The translations under genes were made by a program, and so were the position numbers. DNA of 64,000 nt from positions 2,483,501-2,547,500 of the forward strand of contig NZ_CP055263.1 in the NCBI RefSeq assembly GCF_014217835.1. Reading direction: 5' to 3'. Below are positions 53,035 through 63,896 of this stretch, piece by piece. Source of the stretch: Metabacillus sp. KUDC1714. GTDB taxonomy: Bacteria; Bacillota; Bacilli; Bacillales; Bacillaceae. Below the pieces are notes generated by a model. It ran no database searches. It saw nothing but the letters and a program-made list of their open reading frames with translations, and had not been told where the DNA came from. Numbering within the stretch: the stretch's first letter is position 1; each line of letters starts with the position of its first letter.

Positions 53035-53259
53035 TCAATCATATTGTGTTCTTGTCCCTTGGGTATAAGTGGCTTCACTTCTGTTAAGACCGCCACGGGA
53101 TGTTATTTCTTGTACAATTTCTCGATGAATTGTTTGTCCTTCTACGTTCAAGTAAGGTACAACCTGTTGAAGAGAGTGATGGAAAAAAGCAAGTTCTTCA
53201 TCCTTCCACTCTTTCTTTGACATCATGGATAGTTCAGTCATATCACGGCCTACGTACAT
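53035..53259 (-). CDS. yfhS: YfhS-family protein
   Basis: 74 residues starting MYVGRDMTELSMMSKKEW, with LAFFHHSLQQVVPYLN and a Ser/Thr-rich tail. It matches B. subtilis YfhS (74 aa), reported as expressed in sporulation and otherwise uncharacterised. TAAGGAGGATACCC before ATG 53259 is an ideal RBS; the frame is open upstream but without one. Lies convergent to mutY, 11 bases between stops. Confidence 0.86.
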   Translation of the reverse strand: MYVGRDMTELSMMSKKEWKDEELAFFHHSLQQVVPYLNVEGQTIHREIVQEITSRGGLNRSEATYTQGTRTQYD

Positions 53260-53383
53260 GGGTATCCTCCTTATGAAATGGACGATGTTCGTTAAAGTTA
53301 TTAGGAGAAAAAACACCCCTAAATAGTAGTTTCACTATAGTATCTGATACAATAAATTCATCTATACGATTTATTACATATAA

Positions 53384-54151
<768 letters not shown>

Positions 54152-54231
54152 TTTTTTTAAAAAAATTTTAAATTTCTAGGATATAAAGATCATCTCCGGG
54201 ACAATCTATATTTCGTGGAGGTGATATTAAA

Positions 54232-54441
54232 ATGGCACAAAACAACAACCAACAACCTGGTAAAACATCAGCAGGTACTAACATTCAACAAGTGAGACAA
54301 CAAAACGCTCAATCAGCACAAGGCGCTGGAGCTCAAGCGGGTGCAGGTCAATTTGGCACTGAATTCGCTAGTGAAACGAATGCTCAACAAGTAAGACAAC
54401 AAAACCAACAAGCTGAAGCTAAAAAGAACCAAAACTCTTAA
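54232..54441 (+). CDS. sspE: Gamma-type small acid-soluble spore protein
   Basis: 69 residues, Q/N/A-rich, with two repeats of the form FxxEFASETNAQQVRQQNQQ (the germination-protease cleavage repeat FGTEFASETN is at ~42-51; the first copy, GKTSAGTNIQQVRQQNAQSA, is degenerate). It stores amino acids in the forespore and is degraded at germination. RBS GGAGGTGA. B. subtilis SspE has 84 residues; this one is shorter by part of one repeat. Confidence 0.92.
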   Translation: MAQNNNQQPGKTSAGTNIQQVRQQNAQSAQGAGAQAGAGQFGTEFASETNAQQVRQQNQQAEAKKNQNS

Positions 54442-54452
54442 GTTAGCTATGC

Positions 54453-54493
54453 AAAAGACACCTTTCCCAATTCGTGGAGAGGTGTCTTTTTTT
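54453..54493 (+). terminator. Terminator of sspE
   Basis: AAAAGACACCT and AGGTGTCTTTT, then TTTTT. Confidence 0.9.
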
Positions 54494-54509
54494 GGTGGAA
54501 TTGCTTTAA

Positions 54510-54625
54510 TTTAAGAGATTGTTGCTTTTAAAACAAAAACTATTTCAGGTTAATTGGATCGGAAATTAACCACCGTATTACTTTGTAAATAGCAACAACG
54601 TTTGCGAAAATAGCCATGTAAAAAG
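54510..54625 (-). repeat. Decayed, inverted relic of the ~220-bp repeat
   Basis: TTGTTGCTTTTAAAAC at 54519 and AATAGCAACAACGTTTGCGAAAATAGCC at the right end match both ends of the repeat on the opposite strand (TTTTCGCAAAC / GTTGCTTTTAAAA), but the GC-rich core is gone. The remainder of 54442-54811 has no gene that I can support. Confidence 0.6.
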
Positions 54626-54811
54626 TGAAATAGTCTATTAAAAATAGTTATAAGAATTGACCTAGTAGCATTGTAAATGAAAAGATAACACTCAAAACGA
54701 CAAAACTTCCGTTTCCTCTACATAAGTAGTCAAAGGAAAGAACGATGTTACGGAGAATTAAACACTATCACAATTTTTGATGATTTCTCTTTAACAGAAA
54801 GGAGTGTTGCT

Positions 54812-55066
54812 ATGAATTTTGATCAATTGGTAGGTGAGCAGTTAAAAACTATGGATAAATTATTATATTTGCAGTCTGAAATTGAACGGTGCCAAGATAT
54901 AATGAAACAACTGATTGCTTTGCAGGACGAAGCAAAGATACAATCTGTGCAAGATGAGATTGAGCAAATGAAGCTGGAATTAAATAGAATTCAAGAAATA
55001 TTTGAAAAACAAACAGAAGAGGTTATTCGATCCTACGAAAATCAACAATTCGAAACCGTTTCTTGA
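54812..55066 (+). CDS. ygaB: YgaB-family coiled-coil protein
   Basis: 84 residues, almost wholly helical with heptad spacing (QDEIEQMKLELNRIQEIFEK). It matches B. subtilis YgaB in length and position after sspE. Function unknown. RBS AAAGGAGTG 8 bases before the ATG. Followed by its own terminator (GTCATTTC/GAAATGAC, 55079-55097). Confidence 0.84.
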   Translation: MNFDQLVGEQLKTMDKLLYLQSEIERCQDIMKQLIALQDEAKIQSVQDEIEQMKLELNRIQEIFEKQTEEVIRSYENQQFETVS

Positions 55067-55078
55067 ATACAATTGGGG

Positions 55079-55110
55079 TCATTTCCTACGAAATGACTCT
55101 TTTATTTTCT
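55079..55110 (+). terminator. Terminator of ygaB
   Basis: GTCATTTC, loop CTAC region, GAAATGAC, then T-rich tract. Confidence 0.8.
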
Positions 55111-55212
55111 TTTTTAATTCACAAACGGTATAATGATAACAAATAAATTACGAGACGACGTTTGTGAGATAAGAGATTTCACGAAGCGACCATTTGAAAG
55201 AAGGGGAGAAAC

Positions 55213-55743
55213 GTGGGCTTTCCCAGGGAAGGAGACAAAATCCAAATTCATAGTTATAAGCATAATGGTTACATCCACAGAGTTTGGGAAGAATCAACTG
55301 TTTTAAAAGGTTCACAGCATTGTATTATTGGTGGTAATGACCGAACAGTTGTAACAGAATCGGACGGAAGAACGTGGATAACGAGAGAACCTGCTATATG
55401 CTATTTTCATGCGAGACATTGGTTTAATATTATCGGTATGCTTAGGAATGATGGTGTTACCTACTACTGTAATATAAGCTCACCATTCGTTTGGGATGAT
55501 GAAGCGTTAAAATATATCGACTATGATCTTGATGTGAAGGTGTATCCGGATATGACTTATACGATATTGGATGAAGATGAATACGAGCAGCATAGCAAGA
55601 TTATGAACTATCCAGAAGTAATCGATCTTATCTTAAAGAATAATTTAGAAACTTTACTGCGGTGGATTCGCCAGAAAAAGGGGCCATTTGCGCCTGAATT
55701 TATCGATGAATGGTATGAACGGTATTTAACCTATGTAAAATAA
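55213..55743 (+). CDS. ygaC: Nucleoside tri- and diphosphatase, DUF402 (YgaC/Ntdp)
   Basis: 176 residues from GTG (RBS AAGGGGAGA). DUF402 barrel with [45 protein letters not shown] and [18 protein letters not shown]; the acidic D/E cluster binds divalent metal. S. aureus Sa1684 and relatives hydrolyse NTP and NDP and are linked to virulence. The terminator with GTTTCAACT...AGTTGAAAC follows. Confidence 0.87.
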   Translation: MGFPREGDKIQIHSYKHNGYIHRVWEESTVLKGSQHCIIGGNDRTVVTESDGRTWITREPAICYFHARHWFNIIGMLRNDGVTYYCNISSPFVWDDEALKYIDYDLDVKVYPDMTYTILDEDEYEQHSKIMNYPEVIDLILKNNLETLLRWIRQKKGPFAPEFIDEWYERYLTYVK

Positions 55744-55757
55744 TAGTGTGTAAGTAA

Positions 55758-55824
55758 GGGTGGCTCAGGTAACGTTTCAACTTTGGCAGTAGTTGAAACA
55801 AATGTAAGAGTCAGCCTTTTTTCT
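55758..55824 (+). terminator. Terminator of ygaC
   Basis: GGTGGCTC and GAGTCAGCC form an outer stem; GTTTCAACT and AGTTGAAAC an inner one; TTTTTT follows. Confidence 0.7.
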
Positions 55825-55852
55825 GTCCATAATAGGATATCTTTATTAAAGA

Positions 55853-56078
55853 ATGTTTTCGCAAACTTTGTTGCTTTTAAAATAGTATTGGTTTGGTTGA
55901 TTGGCGCTCCAGGATGCTCGCTTTCCGTGGGGCGGGCGATGAGCCTCCTCAGCGCGAAGCGCCTGCGGGGTCTCATCTGTCCCGCTACTCCCACAGGAGT
56001 CTCGCACCTTCCGCACCTTCCGCACCAATCAACCTAATCAGTTTTGTTCAAAAACAACAATCTTTTAGAAAAGAGCCT
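55853..56078 (+). repeat. ~220-bp intergenic repeat, copy C
   Basis: Left end TGTTTTCGCAAACTTTGTTG, right end AACAATCTTTTAGAAAAGAG. The core CGCCTGCGGGGTCTCATC and CCACAGGAGTCTCGCACC is nearly identical to copy B; a CTTCCGCAC direct duplication (CACCTTCCGCACCTTCCGCACC) lengthens it. Confidence 0.85.
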
Positions 56079-56142
56079 TATTAAATAATATCAATTTAAA
56101 GAAATAATTTTATCTTTCTATAAAGTCTATTTGTTAAACTTG

Positions 56143-56195
56143 GTTGTTGATTTCCGCTACAGGCGTTCGCTTTAATCAACAATGTGCCAAAATCA
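56143..56195 (+). repeat. Fragment of a GTTGATTTCCGCT-type intergenic repeat
   Basis: TGGTTGTTGATTTCCGCTAC then AGGCGTTCGCTTTAATCAAC and AATGTGCC. It looks like a shortened copy of another repeat found in Bacillus intergenic DNA. Assigned by general resemblance only. Confidence 0.35.
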
Positions 56196-56276
56196 ATAGT
56201 GAGCTTTAACAGAATCTATATAAAATAAGAAGGAAAAATAGTAAGTAACGTTTATAGAGAGAAACGAGGGGTTAAC

Positions 56277-58019
56277 TTGGGGTCTGTAAAGCGGTATATG
56301 GCTTTTGTAAAGCCTTATAGGCTTCAGATTGTGGGAACAATTATTATTGGTGTCATTAAATTTTCAATCCCACTTCTTTTGCCTTTACTAATAAAATATG
56401 TAGTTGATGACATTATTGGTGGGACAGGTTCTGCTGATGAGAAGACAAAAACCTTACTGACTATTATGGGCGGCATGTTTGTCTTATTTGTTGTTATTCG
56501 TCCGCCAATTGAATATTTCCGTCAATATTATGCGCAATGGGTAGGAAGTAAAATTTTATATGATATTCGTGACCAGTTATTCACGCATTTACAAAAATTG
56601 AGTTTACGTTATTATGCAAATACACGAGGGGGAGAAATTATCTCACGTGTAATAAATGATGTTGAGCAAACAAAGAATTTCGTTATAACTGGGTTAATGA
56701 ATGTCTGGCTTGATGTTGTTACGATTGTAATCGCAATAGGGATTATGTTGACTATGGATGTAAAGCTAACACTAGTGTCAATCGTTTTATTTCCATTTTA
56801 CGGATTGTCTGTGAAGTACTTTTATGGAAAACTTCGTCATTTAACAAGAGTTCGATCACAGGCACTTGCAGAGGTTCAAGGACACTTACATGAGCGTGTT
56901 CAGGGTATGCCTGTTATTCGAAGCTTTGCTACAGAGGAATTTGAGCAGAAACAGTTTGCGAAAGAAAATTCAAATTTTCTTACAAGTGCTTTAGATCATA
57001 CGAGTTGGAATGCTCGAACTTTTGCGATTGTTAATACGCTGACAGATATTGCACCACTTGTAGTGATCAGCTATGCAGGCTACCAGGTGATTCATGGACA
57101 GCTTTCAATTGGTACAATGGTTGCGTTTATTGCTTATATCGAACAGCTATATAATCCACTTCGTAGATTAATTAATTCTTCAACAACACTAACACAGGCC
57201 TTTGCCTCTATGGATCGTGTATTTGAGTTTATTGATGTTCCTTATGAGGTTGTTGATAAGCCGAATGCAGTAGTAGCAAGTAATGTAAGGGGAGAGGTTG
57301 AATTTCAAAACATTTCTTTTCGCTACCAAGAAAACGAAGAGCTTATTATAGAAGATCTTTCTCTTCGAGTAAAACGAGGGGAAACAGTCGCACTTGTAGG
57401 AATGAGTGGTGGCGGGAAATCTACACTTGTTAGTTTACTTCCTCGTTTTTATGATGTGACAGACGGAAGAATTCTATTAGATGATATCGATATTCGTGAT
57501 TATCAAGCACAAAGCTTACGTGGACAAATCGGTATGGTCCTACAGGATACGTTTTTATTTAGTAATACAGTTCGAGAAAACATCTTAATTGGGAAACCAG
57601 ATGCAACCGAAGAAGAAGTAATTCATGCAGCAAAAGCGGCAAACGCACATGACTTTATTCTAAAATTACCAAATGGTTATGATACAAAGGTTGGAGAACG
57701 AGGAGTTAAGCTTTCAGGAGGACAAAAGCAAAGGGTTTCTATTGCGAGGGTGTTTTTGAAAAACCCGCCAATCCTTATTTTGGATGAAGCAACCTCAGCT
57801 TTAGATTTAGAAAGCGAGCATTTAATACAGGAAGCACTGGAAAACCTAGCAAAGGATCGTACTACCTTTATTGTTGCTCATCGACTGTCAACGATTACAC
57901 ATGCCAACAAAATTGTTTTGATTGAGGATGGTAAAGTTGTTGAGCAAGGAACACACCAAGAGTTAATGGAAAAACAAGGTCAGTATTTTAAGTTATTTCA
58001 AATACAACAATTAGACTGA
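56277..58019 (+). CDS. ygaD: ABC exporter, fused permease-ATPase (YgaD)
   Basis: 580 residues, a half-exporter of the MsbA/BmrA type. Six TM helices (~1-310) then an ATPase (~335-575): Walker [11 protein letters not shown]-loop VLQDTF, signature LSGGQKQRV, Walker [13 protein letters not shown] and H-loop VAHRLS. It matches B. subtilis YgaD and exports an unknown, probably lipophilic, compound as a dimer. The start codon is TTG (RBS GAGGGG), giving [14 protein letters not shown] like its relatives. Confidence 0.9.
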   Translation: MGSVKRYMAFVKPYRLQIVGTIIIGVIKFSIPLLLPLLIKYVVDDIIGGTGSADEKTKTLLTIMGGMFVLFVVIRPPIEYFRQYYAQWVGSKILYDIRDQLFTHLQKLSLRYYANTRGGEIISRVINDVEQTKNFVITGLMNVWLDVVTIVIAIGIMLTMDVKLTLVSIVLFPFYGLSVKYFYGKLRHLTRVRSQALAEVQGHLHERVQGMPVIRSFATEEFEQKQFAKENSNFLTSALDHTSWNARTFAIVNTLTDIAPLVVISYAGYQVIHGQLSIGTMVAFIAYIEQLYNPLRRLINSSTTLTQAFASMDRVFEFIDVPYEVVDKPNAVVASNVRGEVEFQNISFRYQENEELIIEDLSLRVKRGETVALVGMSGGGKSTLVSLLPRFYDVTDGRILLDDIDIRDYQAQSLRGQIGMVLQDTFLFSNTVRENILIGKPDATEEEVIHAAKAANAHDFILKLPNGYDTKVGERGVKLSGGQKQRVSIARVFLKNPPILILDEATSALDLESEHLIQEALENLAKDRTTFIVAHRLSTITHANKIVLIEDGKVVEQGTHQELMEKQGQYFKLFQIQQLD

Positions 58020-58026
58020 AATCAAT

Positions 58027-58068
58027 GCTATATTCACTTTTAGATGAAGTGGGTATAGCTTTTTTTAT
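58027..58068 (+). terminator. Terminator of ygaD
   Basis: GCTATATTCACTT pairs with AAGTGGGTATAGC and is followed by a T-run. Confidence 0.85.
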
Positions 58069-58130
58069 ACCAGCATTATTACGGTTGTTTGCTATCCTTT
58101 GGGAAAGTATCAGAATAAAAGATCTAAAAA

Positions 58131-58158
58131 AATAAGGCTAGCAAATGCCAGCCTTATT
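58131..58158 (-). terminator. Terminator of ygaE
   Basis: AATAAGGCTAGC and GCCAGCCTTATT, overlapping the minus-strand ygaE stop codon, with a T-run on that strand. Confidence 0.8.
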
Positions 58159-59221
58159 CCTCCGTAATCTTTACTTCATTATCTTCTTTATGAAAGCTTT
58201 GGAAGCTACTAATTAACGTATCTAAGTGCTCAAGCTGTTCACTATAATCGATGATTGCCGATACTAGTGGTAATAGGTGATAAAAGCAGGATGAATCTTG
58301 CTTTTTATAAAATTCCATGAACACTTCAGTAAGCTGTTGTTTATTAAACTTATTTTCCCTCATCGGTTCGGATGGAGGTTGGGTTTTAATTTTCCCGATA
58401 AAACGTAACAGGGATTCTTCGTGAACATAAAGTAAGTAATCTAATTCACTTATTAACACTTTTTGAAAGTTTTCTGGCATTTGATGAAGTTCATTCTCTA
58501 AGCGATGAAGCTTCTTTAGTGTTTCAAGTGCACGATTTGTTGTTACAATCATCTGTCTAAAGAGAACGAGCTTTCTAGATTTTGCATATGATTCTCGTTT
58601 AAAATAATTTCGTTCCTCTTTATAATTCAAGTAGAGTTGATCGAGCTTTATCATGTGTTCTTTAAGCTTTACGATTTCATCCTTTAAGACATTATGTTCT
58701 GATGCCTGGCGAAGATTAATTCGAATCCATTTAATAATATCCTCTGTATTTTCTGTGATTCTCATATAAAGCTTTGTTTCATATTTTGGTGGAATAAATA
58801 CTAAATTTACAATAAAAGCAGCTAAAACCCCTAGTAAAATTGTAAAAAAGCGAACGAATGCTACTTCAATGAAATCATCGCCTGGGCTTTCTAATATCGC
58901 AATAACCGTAACTAAGGCTACTGGAATCGTGTTTTCAGCCTTAAGCTTTAAATTGATTGCAATCACAATAATGGCAGTTAAACCAATAATGATTGGGTGT
59001 GAGCCGAATATAAGGCCAAAACCAATCGCTAATCCTGCACCAATAACATTTGCCTGGATTTGCTCAATAATCGATAAGTAGGAACGGTAAATCGTCGGCT
59101 GTATCGCAAAAATCGCTGAGATTCCAGCAAATGCGGCAGATGGCAGCTGAAAGGCTGTAGCTAAAAATAAAGCTAGTGTAATGGCAATCCCTGTCTTTAG
59201 GATGCGTGCACCTAGTTTCAT
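58154..59221 (-). CDS. ygaE: FUSC/aromatic acid exporter-family membrane protein (YgaE)
   Basis: 355 residues. The N-terminal ~140 contain five or six TM helices with the ArAE_1 pattern ALFLATAFQLPSAAFAGISA and AIQPTIYRSY; the C-terminal ~210 are helical and cytoplasmic (LRQASEHNVLKDEIVKLKEH). This is the Bacillus YgaE family, predicted to export aromatic acids or similar compounds. Convergent with ygaD, as in B. subtilis. Confidence 0.87.
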   Translation of the reverse strand: MKLGARILKTGIAITLALFLATAFQLPSAAFAGISAIFAIQPTIYRSYLSIIEQIQANVIGAGLAIGFGLIFGSHPIIIGLTAIIVIAINLKLKAENTIPVALVTVIAILESPGDDFIEVAFVRFFTILLGVLAAFIVNLVFIPPKYETKLYMRITENTEDIIKWIRINLRQASEHNVLKDEIVKLKEHMIKLDQLYLNYKEERNYFKRESYAKSRKLVLFRQMIVTTNRALETLKKLHRLENELHQMPENFQKVLISELDYLLYVHEESLLRFIGKIKTQPPSEPMRENKFNKQQLTEVFMEFYKKQDSSCFYHLLPLVSAIIDYSEQLEHLDTLISSFQSFHKEDNEVKITEE

Positions 59222-59283
59222 GTATGCTTAATGACATTCCCTTCTTAAAATCATATAGTCGTTAAACTATCGTACATAGTTTT

Positions 59284-59588
59284 AGTGTCTAGCTCCAGCG
59301 CCTAGCGACTAATGAACTTCACACTCCTTATACGCTAAGTCAACATCGAATCGCTTCGCTCTTCGTGTTTCCTTTGCCGCACATTAACGGGCAGTAATTG
59401 ATATAACTGCCCATAAAGGTCCGATAAGTCTCGCTATCCATCAGAAACCCACTGATGTAAGTCTCGCTTTTCCCCACCTTAACGGGCAAGTAAATGAAAA
59501 CTGCCCATAAAGGTCCGATAAGTCTCGCTATATCTCATACGGAGTGCTCTTTTTTCTGCGTCGCTGAGCAAGGCGCTTCCGCTTTTCC
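59284..59588 (+). repeat. Composite intergenic repeat with internal tandem units
   Basis: Outer ends are the CTAGCTCCAGCGCCTAG...GAGCAAGGCGCTTCCGCTTTT pair seen also at 44802. Inserted between them are two TTAACGGGCAG units (59383-59437 and 59479-59531) that share 31 identical bases, CTGCCCATAAAGGTCC through to CTCGCTAT. Each unit can fold GGGCAGT with ACTGCCC. No gene occurs in 59222-59777. Confidence 0.75.
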
Positions 59589-59706
59589 TATAAACCAATA
59601 TCGTACTATACAGGCTTTAGCTACTTTATACAAGGTACAATTTCCCTTTTTAACAAAAATTTAAAACGTAAATATATTCTGAAAATAGAAAGGTAGTGAA
59701 AATTTA

Positions 59707-59733
59707 AGACAAGGTACTTTTGTACACTTGTCT
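59707..59733 (-). terminator. Hairpin downstream of gsaB
   Basis: AGACAAGGTAC, loop TTTT, GTACACTTGTCT; the minus strand then reads TAAATTTTC. Confidence 0.6.
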
Positions 59734-59777
59734 CAAAGGTAAAACAACCCCCAATGAATGAGGGCTCACAGTATCTA

Positions 59778-61067
59778 TTATATTAGTTTGCTAAATGCGT
59801 ATTCCACAGCTTTTAGTGTTTCTGATAAATCCTCTTTTGTATGAGCAGTTGTTAAAAACCATGCTTCATATTTAGAAGGTGCTAGATTAATTCCTTGATG
59901 AAGCATTAGTTTGAAAAACCTGGCAAACATTTCACCATCTGTATTTTCCGCTTGTTCATAGTTTGTTATTTTTTCATCAGTAAAGTAAATCGTTAATGCG
60001 CCTTTTAATCGATTAATTGTTATCGGAATATTATATGTACGAGCGTGTTGTAATATACCTTCCTCAAGGATTGCTCCTAGTTCATCGAGGTTTTCGTACA
60101 CCTTCTCTTGCTTTAATACTTCTAAGCAAGCAATTCCAGATAAAATGGATGCTGGGTTACCAGCCATTGTCCCAGCCTGATATGCTGGTCCTAGAGGTGC
60201 AACAGTCTCCATTATTTCCTTTTTCCCACCATAAGCTCCAATTGGGAGCCCTCCACCAATAATCTTTCCTAATGCCGTTAAATCTGGATATACTCCTAAT
60301 AGATCCTGAGCACCGCCATACATAAAGCGAAAAGCGGTTATAACCTCATCGTAAATAACGAGTGCACCTGCATCATGTACCAATTCATTCACTTTTTCTA
60401 AAAAGCCAGGCTTTGGTTCGACGATTCCAAAGTTACCAACAATCGGTTCCACCAATATTGCAGCTACTTGGTCTCCCCATTTTTCTAATGCTTCTTTTAA
60501 TGGTTCAATTTCATTAAAAGGGACAGTGATGACTTCTTGGGCGATGCTTTTTGGAACACCTGCAGAGTCTGGGGTACCTAATGTTGATGGACCAGAACCA
60601 GCAGCAACTAGGACTAGGTCTGAATGTCCGTGGTAACAGCCTGCAAATTTAATGATTTTGTCACGACCAGTGTAAGCTCTTGCCACACGAATTGTTGTCA
60701 TGACAGCCTCTGTTCCGGAATTAACGAAACGAACCTTATCTAAAGCAGGCATCGCTTCCTTAAGCATTTTTGCGAATGTAACCTCATGTGGAGTTGGAGT
60801 TCCGTATAACACGCCACTCTCGGCGGCCTTTTGGATTGCATTTGTAATATGAGGATGAGCATGTCCTGTAATGATTGGACCATATGCTGCTAAATAATCA
60901 ATATATTTGTTGCCATCGACATCCCAAAAATAGGCTCCATTAGCCCTTTCCATTACGACTGGTGAACCGCCGCCAACCGCTTTATAAGAACGTGAAGGGG
61001 AATTTACCCCGCCAACTATATGTTGTAATGCTTCTTCGTGTAATTCATTCGATCTTGTAAATTGCAT
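59778..61067 (-). CDS. gsaB: Glutamate-1-semialdehyde 2,1-aminomutase GsaB
   Basis: 429 residues, class III PLP enzyme. Motifs: [12 protein letters not shown] near the N-terminus, [39 protein letters not shown] (Asp binding the PLP nitrogen) and [16 protein letters not shown] (Schiff-base Lys, ~269). It converts glutamate-1-semialdehyde to 5-aminolevulinate for heme. B. subtilis has HemL and this second copy GsaB after ygaE; position identifies it. The RBS is AGGAGGC. Confidence 0.92.
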   Translation of the reverse strand: MQFTRSNELHEEALQHIVGGVNSPSRSYKAVGGGSPVVMERANGAYFWDVDGNKYIDYLAAYGPIITGHAHPHITNAIQKAAESGVLYGTPTPHEVTFAKMLKEAMPALDKVRFVNSGTEAVMTTIRVARAYTGRDKIIKFAGCYHGHSDLVLVAAGSGPSTLGTPDSAGVPKSIAQEVITVPFNEIEPLKEALEKWGDQVAAILVEPIVGNFGIVEPKPGFLEKVNELVHDAGALVIYDEVITAFRFMYGGAQDLLGVYPDLTALGKIIGGGLPIGAYGGKKEIMETVAPLGPAYQAGTMAGNPASILSGIACLEVLKQEKVYENLDELGAILEEGILQHARTYNIPITINRLKGALTIYFTDEKITNYEQAENTDGEMFARFFKLMLHQGINLAPSKYEAWFLTTAHTKEDLSETLKAVEYAFSKLI

Positions 61068-61229
61068 GATAGCCTCCTAGTATGTATCTAATATCAAAAT
61101 TTATTTTATCATGAATGCTTATTCCTTAAAAAATTATTAATTTTCTCCTAATAGAAAAGACATAGCATTTGTTGTAATCCTAAAGTTTCGTTAAACTATT
61201 CGTTGTGGTGAAAGATGGAGGGATAAAAA

Positions 61230-62246
61230 ATGACAAACATTATTGAAGTGAAAAAATTACGCAAAGAATTTAAATCGTACTCTAGTCGTCAAGGTTTAAA
61301 AGGTGCTTTTCGCGATTTATTAAATCGTCAATATAAAACAATTCCAGCTGTAAATGATGTTTCGTTTACGGTTAAGCAGGGGGAAATGGTTGGGTATATC
61401 GGTGAGAATGGTGCTGGGAAATCTACCTCAATAAAAATGCTGACTGGAATTTTAACACCAACTTCAGGGGAGGTTCTTGTCAATGGGATGAATCCGCATA
61501 AAGAACGAGAGCGGTTTGTTCAATCAATTGGTGTTGTTTTCGGTCAACGTTCTCAATTATGGTGGGATATTGCGGTACAAGAATCATTTCGTTTATTAAA
61601 AAAGGTATATAAGGTGTCTGATGCAGATTATAACGAGCATATGGAGCATGTAATCACCACGTTAGATATAGGACCATTGTTAGATAAGCCTGTAAGGAAG
61701 CTGTCTTTGGGACAAAGAATGAGATGTGAGCTTGCTGCGGCCCTTATTCACAATCCACCATTATTATTCCTTGATGAGCCGACAATTGGGCTAGATGTTT
61801 TAGTGAAATTGAAGATTCGTCAGTTTTTAAAAGAGATGAATGAAAAATACAAAACAACAATTCTTTTAACTACTCATGACTTATCAGATATTGAGGCACT
61901 TTGTGAACGCGTTGTAATGCTTGATGAAGGAAAGGTTATCTATGATGGAGCATTAGAGGAATTAAGATCTCACTGGGGAGAGGGAAAACAAATTCAATTC
62001 CAATTCGCGGAAGCAGTAGTTGAAAACCAGCTATCATTTTTAACAGCTGATATTGAAGTTTTTTGGCAAAAAGGTGATAAATTGAATGAATGGACTGCAC
62101 TTGTAAGTGATAAGGAAGCTCAAATGTCTGAACTAATTAGTCGGGTAGTGGGTGCTCATCAAATTACGGATTTAAGTGTTACGGAAATCTCCACAGAAGA
62201 AGTCATTCGAAACATTTATGAAAAGGGAGAGGCATTAACTAGCTGA
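61230..62246 (+). CDS. ABC-2 transporter ATP-binding protein
   Basis: 338 residues. Walker A GENGAGKST, signature LSLGQRMRCELAAAL, Walker B PLLFLDEPTIGLDV and H-loop THD; an N-terminal extension (~1-30, EFKSYSSRQGLKGAFRDLLN) is typical of the ATPases paired with DUF990-type permeases. RBS GATGGAGG. It is followed after 8 bases by the first permease, so the three genes form one exporter operon. Substrate unknown. Confidence 0.9.
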   Translation: MTNIIEVKKLRKEFKSYSSRQGLKGAFRDLLNRQYKTIPAVNDVSFTVKQGEMVGYIGENGAGKSTSIKMLTGILTPTSGEVLVNGMNPHKERERFVQSIGVVFGQRSQLWWDIAVQESFRLLKKVYKVSDADYNEHMEHVITTLDIGPLLDKPVRKLSLGQRMRCELAAALIHNPPLLFLDEPTIGLDVLVKLKIRQFLKEMNEKYKTTILLTTHDLSDIEALCERVVMLDEGKVIYDGALEELRSHWGEGKQIQFQFAEAVVENQLSFLTADIEVFWQKGDKLNEWTALVSDKEAQMSELISRVVGAHQITDLSVTEISTEEVIRNIYEKGEALTS

Positions 62247-62254
62247 GGTGAAAT

Positions 62255-63046
62255 ATGGATAAATATTTAGAAATGATTAGGATTCGTTTTTTAATGATGC
62301 TTGCATATCGAACAAATTATTATAGCGGAATCTTAATTTATAGTATTAACATCGGTGCTTATTATTTTTTATGGACAGCTATTTATGGTGGGAAAGAATC
62401 TATTGAAGGCTTGTCTGCGCTTCAAATGACAACATATGTGGCCGTTTCATGGATGGCAAGAGCGTTTTATTTTAATAATATTGATCGTGAAATAGCACTA
62501 GAGATTAAAGAAGGTAAAGTGGCTGTTGAATTGATTAGACCCTATAACTATTTAGGGATGAAGACAATGCAGGCATTTGGAGAAGGTATCTTTCGTTTAG
62601 TGTTTTTCTCTGTTCCAGGATTGGTTATTGTCGGACTGGTGTTCCCGATGGAGTTTTCTTCAAACGGGACAACGTGGTTTATTTTTGCATTTTCGTTATT
62701 ATTTAGTTTTATTATTAATACCCAAATTAACTTGGTTACAGGCATGCTGACATTTTTCTTATTTAATAATGATGGTCTCATGAGGGCGAAACGAGTGATT
62801 ATCGATTTGTTTTCTGGTCTCCTCCTGCCAATTAGCTTTTATCCAATGTGGGCTCAAGACGTTATGAAGTATTTTCCTTTCCAAGCAATTAGTTATATTC
62901 CAAGTATGATTTTTACAGAGGGAATGAAAGGGAATGAAGTGCTTCAAGCCCTTCTGTTACAAGGTTTTTGGGCAATTGTATTACTCATTCCAATCCAACT
63001 GCTGTGGGTCTTAGCGAAAAAACGAATGATTATACAGGGGGGGTGA
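62255..63046 (+). CDS. ABC-2 family permease 1
   Basis: 263 residues with six TM helices. Begins MDKYLEMIRIRFLMMLAYRT, then LQMTTYVAVSWMARAFY, EIKEGKVAVELIRPYNYLGM and a C-terminal pair of helices. It fits the ABC-2 membrane family that works as a heterodimer with the following gene. RBS GAGGTG. Ends four bases before the second permease starts. Confidence 0.86.
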   Translation: MDKYLEMIRIRFLMMLAYRTNYYSGILIYSINIGAYYFLWTAIYGGKESIEGLSALQMTTYVAVSWMARAFYFNNIDREIALEIKEGKVAVELIRPYNYLGMKTMQAFGEGIFRLVFFSVPGLVIVGLVFPMEFSSNGTTWFIFAFSLLFSFIINTQINLVTGMLTFFLFNNDGLMRAKRVIIDLFSGLLLPISFYPMWAQDVMKYFPFQAISYIPSMIFTEGMKGNEVLQALLLQGFWAIVLLIPIQLLWVLAKKRMIIQGG

Positions 63047-63050
63047 GGGT

Positions 63051-63836
63051 ATGTTCTATTTTTCAATGTTTACTCAATATATCGGACAATATATGAAAAC
63101 AAGAATGCAATATCGGGCAGATATGGTTGTAGAGCTTCTATCTGATATGCTTTTTCAAGTAACAAATCTTGTTTTTATACTTGTTGTTTTTGGGCATACA
63201 CAATTTTTAAGTGGTTGGTCACGTGATGAGATTATTTTTATTTATGGTTTTTTCTTAGTGCCATTCGCTGTGTTTGGGGCATTCTTTAATATTTGGGATT
63301 TTAATGAACGTTATATTGTAAAGGGGGAAATGGATAGAATTTTAACGAGACCGATTCATAGTCTGTTCCAAGTGATCTTAGAACGGATGGAGCTCGAATC
63401 GTTGTTCGGTGCAATAACAGGAATCTTGATTATGGGGTATGCCTCAATTCAATTAGATTTAACTTTTCAATGGTATGATTTTATCTTATTTTTTGTATTT
63501 GTCATTAGTGGTGCTCTTGTTTATGCAGGTATTTTCGTCTCGTTAGCCAGTATTGGCTTTTGGTCAGATGCCAGAACCTCTTTAATGCCTATGATGTATA
63601 ACATTGGTAATTATGGGCGCTATCCAGTTGATATATATAATTCAGTGATTCGCTTTGTCTTAACGTGGATTTTGCCGTTTGCATTTGTTGGCGTATATCC
63701 GGCTGCATTCTTTCTAGAGAAAGAAGAATGGTATGTTTACTCGTTTTTAACTCCAGTAATGGGTGTAGGTTTCTTTGTATTATCGGTCTTCCTATGGAAT
63801 TCAGGTGTGAAAAGATATCGAGGAGCAGGGAATTAG
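63051..63836 (+). CDS. ABC-2 family permease 2 (DUF990-type)
   Basis: 261 residues, six TM helices. Contains YIVKGEMDRILTRPIHSLFQ, which parallels KEGKVAVELIRPYNYL in permease 1, and the FWSDARTSLMPMMYNIGNY segment of the DUF990 family. RBS GGGTGAGGG directly after permease 1. Last gene of the exporter operon; a GAAGAA/TTCTTC hairpin with a T-run lies at 63868-63891. Confidence 0.86.
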   Translation: MFYFSMFTQYIGQYMKTRMQYRADMVVELLSDMLFQVTNLVFILVVFGHTQFLSGWSRDEIIFIYGFFLVPFAVFGAFFNIWDFNERYIVKGEMDRILTRPIHSLFQVILERMELESLFGAITGILIMGYASIQLDLTFQWYDFILFFVFVISGALVYAGIFVSLASIGFWSDARTSLMPMMYNIGNYGRYPVDIYNSVIRFVLTWILPFAFVGVYPAAFFLEKEEWYVYSFLTPVMGVGFFVLSVFLWNSGVKRYRGAGN

Positions 63837-63867
63837 GGTGTGGAATTGAATCTTAAGGAGAGCTAGG

Positions 63868-63891
63868 GAAGAAGCCTGGTTCTTCTTTTTA
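63868..63891 (+). terminator. Terminator of the ABC-2 operon
   Basis: GAAGAA, loop GCCTGG, TTCTTC, then TTTTT. Confidence 0.7.
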
Positions 63892-63896
63892 CTTTT

